A program made the translations under genes and the position numbers. Below are positions 1 through 5,913 of a stretch of DNA of 5,913 bases, one piece after another. Positions within the stretch are counted from its first letter, which is position 1. Each line of letters opens with the position of its first letter. Under the pieces are notes generated by a model. That model saw nothing but the letters and a program-made list of their open reading frames with translations, was not told the DNA's origin and did no database searches. This DNA comes from an uncultured Lachnospiraceae bacterium (GTDB lineage Bacteria; Bacillota; Clostridia; Lachnospirales; Lachnospiraceae): the NCBI GenBank assembly GCA_946630645.1, contig CAMOZD010000085.1, positions 1 to 5,913 of the forward strand. Reading direction: 5' to 3'.

Positions 1-861
1 CGGATCGATGGCATAGCGCATATCGTGGCCTTTCCGGTCTGTCACATGAGTGATCAGGGACTCCGGCTTACCCAGGGCCTGGCAGATAATCTTAACGATA
101 TCAATATTCTTCATCTCATTATGCCCGCCGATATTGTAGACCTCTCCTACCTTGCCCTGACGGATGATCAGGTCAATCGCCTTACAATGGTCCTCCACAT
201 AGAGCCAGTCTCTCACATTCAGTCCCTCACCGTAGACCGGCAGAGGCTTATCATCAAGAGCATTGGCAATCATGAGGGGAATCAGCTTTTCCGGGAACTG
301 GTAGGGCCCGTAATTGTTGGAACAACGGGAAATGGTCGTCGGAAGGCCGAAGGTTCTGTGGTAGGCATTGACCAGGAGGTCTGCACCTGCCTTGGAGGAG
401 CTGTAGGGGCTGCTGGTCTTAAGGGGAGTCTCCTCGGTAAAGAAGAGGTCCGGCCGGTCTAAAGGAAGATCTCCGTAAACCTCATCCGTGGATACCTGGT
501 GGTAGCGCTTCACACCCACGGCCCTGCTGGCATCCATGAGCACCTGGGTTCCGATAATATTGGTCTCCAGGAATATGCCCGGATTCTCAATGGACCGGTC
601 CACATGACTCTCGGCGGCGAAATTAACCACGATGTCAGGCTTCTCTTCCTCAAACAGCTTAAACACTGCCTCTCTGTCACAGATATCAATCTTCTCAAAG
701 CGGAAATTAGGATGGTCCATGGCCTCCTTGAGAGTCTCCAGATTACCCGCATAGGTCAGCTTATCAATACATACGATCCTGTCCTCAGGATGCTTCTCCA
801 GTTCCAGATATACAAAATTCGCTCCAATAAAACCGGCACCGCCGGTAACAATAATAGTCAT
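1..861 (-). CDS. rfbB: dTDP-glucose 4,6-dehydratase (RmlB), 3' end cut off by window
   Basis: This enzyme converts dTDP-glucose to dTDP-4-keto-6-deoxyglucose, the second step of dTDP-L-rhamnose and other deoxysugar pathways, in the cytoplasm with bound NAD. My translation of the minus strand from the ATG at 861 stays open for 287 codons to the window edge. It shows an extended-SDR Rossmann fold: TGGAGFIG at residues 6-13, [11 protein letters not shown] at 81-91, the catalytic STDEVYGD with Thr125-Asp126-Glu127, and YSSSK with Tyr153 and Lys157. [18 protein letters not shown] (178-195) and [11 protein letters not shown] (215-225) are typical of RmlB rather than of GalE. Family members are about 320-360 residues, so some 40-70 C-terminal residues lie outside the window. 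GGTGA (868-872) sits 6 nt before the ATG and supports this start. The gene follows rfbA by 80 bp on the same strand and probably shares its promoter. RmlB identity is near certain; whether the final sugar is rhamnose cannot be told here. Confidence 0.96.
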   Translation of the reverse strand, partial: MTIIVTGGAGFIGANFVYLELEKHPEDRIVCIDKLTYAGNLETLKEAMDHPNFRFEKIDICDREAVFKLFEEEKPDIVVNFAAESHVDRSIENPGIFLETNIIGTQVLMDASRAVGVKRYHQVSTDEVYGDLPLDRPDLFFTEETPLKTSSPYSSSKAGADLLVNAYHRTFGLPTTISRCSNNYGPYQFPEKLIPLMIANALDDKPLPVYGEGLNVRDWLYVEDHCKAIDLIIRQGKVGEVYNIGGHNEMKNIDIVKIICQALGKPESLITHVTDRKGHDMRYAIDP

Positions 862-898
862 TCTAAGTCACCATTCCCTTTCCAAAACCAGTCCGGAT

Positions 899-939
899 AT
901 TTACCCTCCGGGTAATAATCAGGACTCCTGCCTTCAGGA
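899..939 (-). other. Two small hairpins in the rfbA-rfbB gap
   Basis: The 80-bp gap between the rfbA stop and the rfbB start holds two short inverted repeats. In transcript order the first is TCCTG/CAGGA (926-930 with 935-939, 4-nt loop). The second is TTACCC/GGGTAA (901-906 with 910-915, 3-nt loop), which can be lengthened by two pairs past a bulged base. Neither is followed by a U-tract on the minus strand, so they do not look like intrinsic terminators. They may be mRNA stabilising or processing structures, or chance. Confidence 0.35.
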
Positions 940-941
940 TA

Positions 942-1829
942 CTAATCCAGATACTTGCCTTCCAGCACATCCATGAGGTACTTGCCGTACTGGTTCTTTT
1001 TCAGCACTTCATAGGTCTCAAGCACCTGGTCCCTGTCGATCCAGCCATTGATATAGCCGATCTCCTCAAGACAGGCGATCTTACGATGGGCATGCTGCTC
1101 CACCGTCTTAACAAAATTGGTGGCATCCACCAGACTCTCATGGGTTCCTGTATCAAGCCAGGTAAAGCCCTGACCCAGCAGTTCCACATGCAGCTCATCC
1201 TGCTCCAGATAGATCCTGTTCAGGTCTGTAATCTCCAGCTCACCTCTGGCAGAAGGCTTCAGGTCCTTAGCATACTCCACTACCCGGTTATCATAGAAAT
1301 AAAGGCCGGTTACACAGTAGTTGCTCTTGGGATGCTCCGGTTTCTCCTCTATGGAAACAGCCTTGCCATTCTTATCAAACTCAACGATACCGAACCTCTC
1401 CGGATCATCTACATAGTAGCCAAACACCGTAGCCCCCTTACCGGTCTGGGCCCGGTCTACAGCCGCCAGCAGTCTCTTGGTAAGACCGTGGCCGTGGAAG
1501 ATGTTATCTCCGAGAATCATGGCTACCGAATCAGAACCGATGAACTTCTCACCGATAATGAAAGCCTGGGCCAGTCCGTCAGGACTGGGCTGGATCTCAT
1601 AGCTCAGCTTCACGCCAAACTGATGCCCGTCCCCAAGAAGGGATTCAAAACGGGGAGTATCCTCCGGCGTGGAAATAATCAGAATATCCCTGATCCCCGC
1701 CCGCATCATCACACTGATAGGGTAGTAAATCATAGGCTTATCATAAATGGGAAGAAGCTGTTTACTGGTAACCTTTGTCAACGGATAGAGCCTTGTACCG
1801 GATCCTCCTGCCAAAATAATACCTTTCAT
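942..1829 (-). CDS. rfbA: Glucose-1-phosphate thymidylyltransferase (RmlA)
   Basis: This enzyme joins glucose-1-phosphate and dTTP to give dTDP-glucose and pyrophosphate, the entry step of dTDP-deoxysugar synthesis in the cytoplasm. The 295 residues match the usual length of about 290. Motifs in order: the nucleotidyltransferase signature GGSGTRLYP (8-16) with the following SKQLLP (22-27, catalytic-type Lys23); [11 protein letters not shown] (80-90); LGDN (106-109, metal-binding-type Asp108); EEKP (161-164); GELEITD (196-202); and WLDTGTH (224-230, second metal-type Asp226). The C-terminal part (about 250-295) is the helical allosteric region seen in RmlA. The start is firm: AAAGGAGG (1839-1846) lies 9 nt upstream, and the protein begins MKGIILAGG as the family does. 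It is the first gene after a good promoter at 1895-1924 and precedes rfbB. No damage is seen. Confidence 0.97.
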   Translation of the reverse strand: MKGIILAGGSGTRLYPLTKVTSKQLLPIYDKPMIYYPISVMMRAGIRDILIISTPEDTPRFESLLGDGHQFGVKLSYEIQPSPDGLAQAFIIGEKFIGSDSVAMILGDNIFHGHGLTKRLLAAVDRAQTGKGATVFGYYVDDPERFGIVEFDKNGKAVSIEEKPEHPKSNYCVTGLYFYDNRVVEYAKDLKPSARGELEITDLNRIYLEQDELHVELLGQGFTWLDTGTHESLVDATNFVKTVEQHAHRKIACLEEIGYINGWIDRDQVLETYEVLKKNQYGKYLMDVLEGKYLD

Positions 1830-1894
1830 AGCCTACTGCCTCCTTTACTTTTGTCTTTAACACATATTTATTCCTGCCACTTTTCTCACATCTG

Positions 1895-1924
1895 AATATA
1901 ATCTAACCTTACATCTTTTGTCAA
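1895..1924 (-). promoter_or_regulatory. Predicted sigma-A-type promoter for rfbA-rfbB
   Basis: On the minus strand a perfect -35 box TTGACA (1924 to 1919) is followed, after an 18-nt spacer, by TATATT (1900 to 1895), five of six matches to TATAAT. Transcription would start near 1888, giving a leader of about 60 nt to the rfbA ATG at 1829 with a strong ribosome binding site. This suggests rfbAB can be transcribed separately from the two genes upstream. Confidence 0.75.
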
Positions 1925-1993
1925 TCCAATGCTCGGGAAAATTGTAAAATTTAAGCAATTATTCATTTTTAAGGAAAAATTAACCTTCGACCT
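1925..1993. other. AT-rich gap after the transferase gene, no clear terminator
   Basis: Between the transferase stop and the rfbA promoter the DNA is very AT-rich. The only inverted repeats I see are short: ATTTTT/AAAAAT with a 4-nt loop, AAGG/CCTT with a 9-nt loop, and AATTG/CAATT. None has a GC-rich stem followed by a U-tract, so I cannot call a terminator. Read-through from the upstream operon into rfbAB is therefore possible. Confidence 0.4.
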
Positions 1994-3640
1994 TCATTGC
2001 AGCAGGGAAAGGATCCGGTCTGCTATCCGGTCTGTACTCCGGCCGTCCAGGGCATCCAGATAATCCTCCCGGAAGCGGTCAAGCCTTTCCATGCTGCCCT
2101 CACCGGGCCCGGAAATCATCCCTGCCGCCAGGTCTGCCAGGTCTTCAAAATCATGAACCACCGGCCCGGGGACAAAATGATCATAGTCAAAATAGAAGTC
2201 TCTTTCCCTGGTATATTCCTCCTGGTCAAAAGCATAAAAAATCATAGGCAGGGACAGGAGAGCCGCCTCAAAGACACAGGAACTGTAATCCGTAATCAGC
2301 AGGTCAGCCAGCAGCATCAGCTCATTGAGAGACTGGCCCTCTTCCGGAATAATCAGCCGGCCGGCCAGGTCCGGACTGACGGATGTCTGGCTTTTCACAA
2401 AGGGGTGATGTTTCAAAAACAAAAGACAGCCCTCAGGCATTTTTTCCAGAAAAGCCTCCGGGGAAAATGCTTCCTCAGGAAAATAAGCTTCCTTGTTGCC
2501 GGCCCCCCTGAAGGTGGGAGCATAAATAATTACTTTTTTTCCCTCTGCCTCAGGATACTTCCTGTAAAGCTCTTCCCTGATCCTGTCCATCCGGTCCCTG
2601 TCAAAAAACAGGTCTGTCCTGGGCACTCCCAGAGCCTTTACCTTGGACGTCGGAATCCCATAGGCCTCCGCATAAATGCCTCTCAGCTTTTCCCCGCTGA
2701 CACAGGCCAGGTCATAATTCCTGTGGTTCATGGAGGTCTGGGGAACACAATCCGGCTTGCCCGCCCTGGTCAGGCCAAAAGTTTTAAAGGCCCCACAGGC
2801 ATGCCAGAGCTGGATCAGCTGGGTGTCAGGACTTTTTCTTAAGGCATGAATCTGGGGATAGAAATCCTCCAGGACAATCACCCTGGCCCGGGCACACTTC
2901 TCGGCACATTCCCGGAGCTGCTTCCGGCTCAGCCGGTCCACCGTCTCCGTATGGATAAAGGTCTCCAGCTCCAGGTCCGGCTCCCTGCCCAGTCTTTCCA
3001 TGACCAGACCCATGTTGCCCTCCGGGTCCAGGGGTCTCTCTGAAAGGAAAAGAATCCGCCTGCCATCCGGCTTATGCTTACCGGAAACAAGCCTTTTATA
3101 ATAATCTGCAAAATAGTCCGTATTCCTCTGCCGGGGACTGTAGCCATAGCCGCTGCGGCTGTAGACATAATCATGGGCCCGCTTCATGGCCTCCCTGCCG
3201 GACAGACCCTTCTGAAAATGATACCTGGCCAGAAGGACAGGAAGACCCAGAGTCAAAAGGATATACCTGGCCGGCCTTCGGGCCTGGACCAGGTCCTGCC
3301 TGGCAAAAAGCTCCTTTTGCACAGGGAAAGGCTGGTCAGAAAGGCTGACTGAGTCCGCCCCCTGCCAAAAGGCAAAGTTCACCGCCACCGTATGTCTTGG
3401 CGGCACAGTAAACACATAGGGAAGTAGGATATCAGCATCTGCTATCACCTGCTTCCCTATGTCACTATCCTCTATGCGGACATCCATAGCCATACGGCGC
3501 TCAGAACTCCTTTTGCGGAATAAGGCCTGGACCCGGATATCCGATCCGTCCGTCCCCTGGGGCAGACTGCACCGGAATCCAAGCTTCATCCACTGTCCTG
3601 TTATATGTACTGTCGTTCTGTAGTTCATTTTCTTCATCAT
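1994..3640 (-). CDS. CDP-glycerol glycerophosphotransferase family protein (TagB/TagF-like)
   Basis: The family (PF04464) transfers glycerol-phosphate, or in some members ribitol-phosphate, from a CDP-alcohol to a lipid-linked or growing teichoic-acid or capsular polymer at the inner membrane face. In this 548-residue protein the catalytic half is about 190-548. It shows LWHACGAFKTFG (278-289, His280 at the family's first catalytic His position), GVPRTDLFF (338-346), YAPTFRG (373-379), LKHHPF (409-414, His412 fitting the K-x-H-P motif), ITDYSSCVFEAAL (449-461) and FYAFDQEEY (468-476). Residues 1 to about 110 look beta-rich and match no domain I can name. A short hydrophobic stretch at 126-138 could help membrane contact, but no true membrane helix is evident. 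The ATG follows the TAG of the preceding gene directly; GAGG 9 nt upstream is a modest ribosome binding site, so translation is probably coupled. A second ATG is the next codon, so the start could shift by one. The exact polyol and the initiating versus polymerising role are unknown. Confidence 0.88.
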   Translation of the reverse strand: MMKKMNYRTTVHITGQWMKLGFRCSLPQGTDGSDIRVQALFRKRSSERRMAMDVRIEDSDIGKQVIADADILLPYVFTVPPRHTVAVNFAFWQGADSVSLSDQPFPVQKELFARQDLVQARRPARYILLTLGLPVLLARYHFQKGLSGREAMKRAHDYVYSRSGYGYSPRQRNTDYFADYYKRLVSGKHKPDGRRILFLSERPLDPEGNMGLVMERLGREPDLELETFIHTETVDRLSRKQLRECAEKCARARVIVLEDFYPQIHALRKSPDTQLIQLWHACGAFKTFGLTRAGKPDCVPQTSMNHRNYDLACVSGEKLRGIYAEAYGIPTSKVKALGVPRTDLFFDRDRMDRIREELYRKYPEAEGKKVIIYAPTFRGAGNKEAYFPEEAFSPEAFLEKMPEGCLLFLKHHPFVKSQTSVSPDLAGRLIIPEEGQSLNELMLLADLLITDYSSCVFEAALLSLPMIFYAFDQEEYTRERDFYFDYDHFVPGPVVHDFEDLADLAAGMISGPGEGSMERLDRFREDYLDALDGRSTDRIADRILSLLQ

Positions 3641-4792
3641 CTACTCAAGCCTCAAATCACTGATACCGGAAGTCAAAAGTCCTTCCTTCGATACAGTTCC
3701 TGATAAAGCCCCTGTTTCTGACACAATCCCGGATAAGGAGCCTGCCACAGGCACCCAGCCCTTCTTTGTCATCAAAGCAGAAAATGCCTGGCCATACTCC
3801 CTCTCTGACATGGTCGCCTTCAAAATCCCGCCTGTCACAGGCTCTGAAACATCCACATACTTTCTGGACAGGTCCGAGCCTGCCAGGGATGCCGCGGTCA
3901 GATCTGCCATCCCCTCCTGGGCATCCGCAAAAAAGGATCCGCCAAAGGAATCATCAGGATCGGCCTCTATGTAGTCCCGGAGAGTCCTGCCCTCTGCCAG
4001 ACCACTCATCCGCTCATAGCTCATAGCCCAGAAAGGACCTCCGGCGCTGGCCGATTTCGCCTGGCTGATCACCTGCTTCAGACGGTACTTATAGGAGGAC
4101 CTTTCCCTGCTTCCCACATCTGCCACAGTCACACAGTTCTTACTGTCTATGGAGGTCAGCACCATAAAATGCCCCCCGGCCGTAAAATAACCGGGCCCCA
4201 TAAGACAGACTACCGGGTGACCCTTTTTCAGGGCTGCCCGTATCTTATTATAATTAGTCCCAAGACCCTTACAGGTCAGGCCATAAGCCTTGGCCAGGGC
4301 TGGAATCATTTCATGGACAGAGCCGTCACCGGAATAATAATCATGCTTGCAGGCCCACTCAATGGTATCAAGAGGAGTCACCCATTTCCCGGTCAGGGAG
4401 CTGATTACCTCGGCCATGGAAGTAGGTCCGCAGCCGGACCTGGCCACACAGTAACCGTTGTCATTCCACACCTGGTCTTTCTGGTTAAAATAAATCATAT
4501 CTCCCAGATATTCCTTATGATTCTCCATCTCCTTGCGATGGTCACTGTAGATTTCAGGCTTGAACTCCTCCTCAGAGCCATCCGTTTCACCGGTCTCGTC
4601 AGCAAGACTGGCATCGATCTTTTTCACCTTAACCGGAACGATCCTGTTCTCTGCAGAATCTCCTGCCGCCGTCCCTGCAGACTCCTGGTCCGCCGCTCTG
4701 ACATAATCCGTGCCGGCCAGCAGCAGTAAAAGGGCTGCCACCAGGCCCAGAAGCAGGCCAGCTCTTTTTCTTTTATCCATAAATCCCGACAT
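3641..4792 (-). CDS. Secreted C39-family cysteine peptidase-like protein
   Basis: This is a predicted exported papain-fold protein of the C39-like type (Peptidase_C39_2, PF13529). Residues 1-33 form a signal peptide: KRKR charge cluster, hydrophobic core at 11-26, and likely cleavage after VRA. An acidic linker follows (about 60-90). The domain spans about 98-260 and keeps the expected residues: oxyanion-type Gln104 in YFNQKDQVW, Cys121 in SGCGPTSMA, His208 in GGHFMVL and Asp225 in VADVGS. A C-terminal tail (260-383) has no recognised domain and ends in two 10-residue repeats. No LPXTG, ABC-transporter domain or choline-binding repeat is present, so it is probably released or loosely held. 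AAAAGG 9 nt upstream (4802-4807) supports the ATG at 4792; Met5 has only a GGGA 3 nt away. The stop abuts the start of the transferase gene, so the two form one operon. The substrate is unknown. It could cleave peptides or peptidoglycan cross-links, or act as an amidase or transferase. Confidence 0.85.
   Translation of the reverse strand: MSGFMDKRKRAGLLLGLVAALLLLLAGTDYVRAADQESAGTAAGDSAENRIVPVKVKKIDASLADETGETDGSEEEFKPEIYSDHRKEMENHKEYLGDMIYFNQKDQVWNDNGYCVARSGCGPTSMAEVISSLTGKWVTPLDTIEWACKHDYYSGDGSVHEMIPALAKAYGLTCKGLGTNYNKIRAALKKGHPVVCLMGPGYFTAGGHFMVLTSIDSKNCVTVADVGSRERSSYKYRLKQVISQAKSASAGGPFWAMSYERMSGLAEGRTLRDYIEADPDDSFGGSFFADAQEGMADLTAASLAGSDLSRKYVDVSEPVTGGILKATMSEREYGQAFSALMTKKGWVPVAGSLSGIVSETGALSGTVSKEGLLTSGISDLRLE
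3680..3742 (-). repeat. Two imperfect 30-bp repeats coding the C-terminal 10-residue repeat
   Basis: Near the 3' end of the C39-like gene the plus strand reads GATACAGTTCCTGATAAAG (from 3690) and, 30 bp on, GACACAATCCCGGATAAGG (from 3720). These encode adjacent decapeptides GSLSGIVSET (351-360) and GALSGTVSKE (361-370), with a looser third unit GLLTSGISDL (371-380). The Ser/Gly/Thr-rich repeats resemble a wall-spanning or flexible tail. Confidence 0.6.
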
Positions 4793-4833
4793 ATAATCCT
4801 ACCTTTTCTTAACCAATGGAAAATATTAAAAAC

Positions 4834-4847
4834 TATAGACATCTATA
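4834..4847. promoter_or_regulatory. 14-bp palindrome over the -10 box, possible operator
   Basis: TATAGA-CA-TCTATA is a perfect inverted repeat with 6-bp arms and a 2-bp centre. It covers the predicted -10 box and reaches the likely start site of the C39-like operon. That placement suits a repressor site, but the arms are AT-rich and part of the match comes from the promoter itself. Confidence 0.35.
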
Positions 4848-4869
4848 ATTAACGATAAAATACTGCCAA
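4842..4869 (-). promoter_or_regulatory. Predicted promoter of the C39-like/transferase operon
   Basis: On the minus strand TTGGCA (4869 to 4864, five of six matches to TTGACA) is followed after 16 nt by TATAGA (4847 to 4842, four of six matches). Transcription would start near 4835, about 43 nt before the ATG at 4792. It is the best promoter I find close to the gene. A weaker minus-strand option lies near 5051-5077 (TTGTAA and TATAAT, 15-nt spacing) and would leave a leader of about 250 nt. Confidence 0.5.
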
Positions 4870-5000
4870 ATATTATTCCCTGTCTTCTCTTTCCCCTGTC
4901 CGGTCCTGCCTGCAGCCAGCTAAATCTCTGCCCGCCACAAATAATTCCCTTAACCAAAGACCCGCAAAGGGTGTAAAATAAAAAGCAAACAGGAAAATAG
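4870..5000. other. Middle of the divergent intergenic region, no gene recognised
   Basis: The 374-bp space between the divergent genes contains, in this stretch, a GC-richer segment (about 4878-4940) that is pyrimidine-rich on the plus strand. I found no conserved riboswitch, T-box or tRNA pattern and no good terminator; ACCC/GGGT (4960-4972) is only a 4-bp stem. A 60-codon reading frame crosses it on the minus strand but has no ribosome binding site. Confidence 0.4.
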
Positions 5001-5002
5001 TA

Positions 5003-5046
5003 TTTCATTTCTATGTAACACTTGTTTCATTTCTATGTAACACTTG
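5003..5046. repeat. Two perfect tandem 22-bp repeats, probable double operator upstream of mazG
   Basis: The 22-bp unit that starts TTTCATTTCTATGTAACA and ends CTTG occurs twice, at 5003-5024 and 5025-5046, with no base between and no mismatch. Each copy carries an interrupted inverted repeat. The right one is TGTTTCAT (5023-5030), TTCT, ATGTAACA (5035-5042), with 7 of 8 positions paired. The left one (5001-5020) pairs at 6 of 8. The centres are 22 bp apart, about two helical turns, so two dimers would bind the same face. The right site overlaps the predicted -35 region of mazG. The regulator is not identifiable from the window. Confidence 0.65.
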
Positions 5047-5058
5047 CTATATTATAAT
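5030..5058 (+). promoter_or_regulatory. Predicted mazG promoter with perfect -10 and weak -35
   Basis: TATAAT at 5053-5058 matches the consensus perfectly. At 17-nt spacing the -35 is only TTTCTA (5030-5035, three of six matches), and it lies inside the second 22-bp repeat. A weak -35 overlapped by a putative operator suits either activation or repression. Transcription would start near 5065, giving a leader of about 100 nt. ATTATAAT reads as a -10 on both strands, so a divergent start is also possible. Confidence 0.5.
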
Positions 5059-5103
5059 AAATATCATTTTCTTACAATAAAAACCAGCATTTTTTTACGA
5101 TAG

Positions 5104-5154
5104 GGGCCCGGAAAGCCAAAAAACAGCCTTAAAACAGGCAGCAGGTCCGGGTCC
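5104..5154 (+). other. GC-rich stem in the mazG leader, ending at the ribosome binding site
   Basis: GGGCCCGG (5104-5111) can pair with CCGGGUCC (5147-5154): eight pairs, one of them G-U, closing a 35-nt loop. A small inner hairpin GCCU/AGGC (5126-5129 with 5136-5139) can form within the loop. The 3' arm ends at 5154 and the GGGGAGG ribosome binding site begins at 5155. There is no U-tract, so it is not a terminator. Confidence 0.4.
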
Positions 5155-5166
5155 GGGGAGGAAGCC

Positions 5167-5886
5167 ATGAGCAATACTACTTTTCAATTCCAGGAACTTC
5201 TGGCCATCGTCGCTACTCTCCGGGGCAAGGATGGGTGTCCCTGGGACAGAGCCCAGACCCACGAATCCACCAAACCCCACCTTTTAGAGGAAGCCTATGA
5301 GGTCCACCAGGCCATCTCAGACCTGACAGCCAGCGGCAATCCCGATCACCTGATCGAAGAGCTGGGCGACCTTCTTTTCCAGGTGGCCCTCCACGCCCAG
5401 ATTGCTGAGGAAGCAGGCGAATTCACCATGGACGATGTAGTGGACGGAATCTGCAGAAAGATGATCCACCGCCATCCCCATGTCTTCAAAGGCCAGACCT
5501 ACTCCAGTGTCGAAGAGCAGCAGGCCGACTGGGAGAAACTTAAGGGAGAGGAGCACGGCAACAATGAGATTTCAGCCAGGGAAGAGCTCCAGGCTGTGCC
5601 CGCCGCTTTCCCTGCCCTGATCCGGGGCCAGAAAATCGCCAAAAAAGCCTCCCGCCGCCAGCTCATATCCGGCAGCCAGATGGATATTTTCCGGGACCTG
5701 CTCCAGTCAGTCCTGGAGCTGGCTGATCCTGTTTCCGAAGGCGCTGCATCCTCCTCAGAAGAAGTCAGCCGCAGGCTGGGCAAAACACTTTTTGCCCTCT
5801 GCCGCCTTGCCCAGGCCCAGGGATTATCCGCCGAGGAAGCCCTGATTGATGAGCTTGAGCGGACCATCGGCCGGGAAGGCCAATAA
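5167..5886 (+). CDS. mazG: MazG-family nucleoside triphosphate pyrophosphohydrolase
   Basis: MazG enzymes hydrolyse NTPs or dNTPs to the monophosphate and pyrophosphate using Mg2+, cleaning the nucleotide pool in the cytoplasm. In this 239-residue protein the N-terminal MazG domain (about 5-125) is intact: LRGKDGCPWDRAQTHES (18-34), the metal motif EEAYE (41-45) and EELGD (64-68), then RHPHVF (102-107). The C-terminal MazG-like domain (about 150-239) has the fold signature, with KIAKKASR (156-163) and LGKTLFALCRLAQAQGL (204-220). It lacks the acidic EExxE and ExxD residues; the expected Asp of LGD is Lys206. The protein is somewhat shorter than the 263-residue E. coli enzyme. GGGGAGG (5155-5161) 5 nt upstream sets the start. 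It is divergent from the surface genes, so probably functionally separate. No mazE or mazF toxin-antitoxin gene is in the window. Confidence 0.93.
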   Translation: MSNTTFQFQELLAIVATLRGKDGCPWDRAQTHESTKPHLLEEAYEVHQAISDLTASGNPDHLIEELGDLLFQVALHAQIAEEAGEFTMDDVVDGICRKMIHRHPHVFKGQTYSSVEEQQADWEKLKGEEHGNNEISAREELQAVPAAFPALIRGQKIAKKASRRQLISGSQMDIFRDLLQSVLELADPVSEGAASSSEEVSRRLGKTLFALCRLAQAQGLSAEEALIDELERTIGREGQ

Positions 5887-5913
5887 AAGCAATCACTGGA
5901 ATCACTGCTGAAA

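Noticed and set aside
25..915. Two plus-strand reading frames opposite rfbB
   Set aside because: The minus strand encodes an uninterrupted RmlB with all catalytic motifs, so these are shadows.
1086..1895. Long plus-strand reading frame opposite rfbA
   Set aside because: Antisense shadow of a firmly identified RmlA; no domain and no sensible ribosome binding site.
1940..1985. Intrinsic terminator after the transferase gene
   Set aside because: The inverted repeats are AT-only or only 4-5 bp and are not followed by a proper U-tract.
1997..2842. Long plus-strand reading frame opposite the transferase gene
   Set aside because: It lies wholly antisense to a gene with clear family motifs, its translation shows no domain, and it is explained by codon bias on the other strand.
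3641..4792. Bacteriocin-processing C39 peptidase of an ABC exporter
   Set aside because: It has an N-terminal signal peptide and lacks transmembrane and ATPase domains, and no double-glycine leader peptide gene is seen nearby.
4826..5008. 60-codon minus-strand frame in the divergent intergenic region
   Set aside because: No ribosome binding site upstream of its ATG, the start lies inside the 22-bp repeat, its 3' part covers the predicted operon promoter, and the protein resembles nothing I know.
5003..5046. CRISPR or minisatellite
   Set aside because: Only two copies, directly adjacent with no spacers, and no cas gene. The position next to a promoter fits an operator better.
5167..5886. MazEF toxin-antitoxin association
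   Set aside because: No mazE or mazF-like reading frame is present beside mazG. The intergenic region upstream holds regulatory-type sequence only.

Overview
The window looks like chromosomal DNA from a low-to-mid GC Gram-positive anaerobe of the Clostridia, most likely Lachnospiraceae-like. This is an inference. It rests on AGGAGG-type ribosome binding sites, sigma-A-like promoters in AT-rich gaps, a PF04464-type glycerophosphotransferase with the LWHACGAFKTFG motif, a secreted C39-like protein, and Firmicute-like RmlA and MazG proteins. No rRNA, tRNA, insertion sequence, phage gene or CRISPR array was seen.

Layout: four genes lie on the minus strand, read from right to left. First is a secreted C39-family cysteine peptidase-like protein (4792 to 3641). 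Its TAG stop abuts the ATG of a CDP-glycerol glycerophosphotransferase-like protein (3640 to 1994) with no base between them. A 164-bp AT-rich gap follows, carrying a good promoter, and then rfbA/rmlA (1829 to 942). After an 80-bp gap with two small hairpins comes rfbB/rmlB (861 to the left edge; its 3' end is cut off). On the right, mazG (5167 to 5886) is transcribed divergently on the plus strand.

The minus-strand genes fit a cell-surface polymer locus. RmlA and RmlB make dTDP-glucose and dTDP-4-keto-6-deoxyglucose, the first two steps toward dTDP-L-rhamnose or related sugars. The PF04464-type enzyme would add a polyol-phosphate (glycerol-phosphate or similar) to a teichoic-acid-like or capsular polymer. 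The C39-like protein would be exported and act outside the membrane. MazG is a housekeeping NTP pyrophosphohydrolase and probably marks the edge of the surface locus.

The most notable non-coding signal is in the 374-bp divergent intergenic region. Two perfect, directly adjacent 22-bp repeats (5003-5046) each hold an imperfect inverted repeat, about two helical turns apart, just upstream of a TATAAT box for mazG. This looks like a double operator for an unknown regulator. A separate 14-bp palindrome overlaps the likely -10 box of the C39/transferase operon, and a GC-rich stem ends directly at the mazG ribosome binding site.
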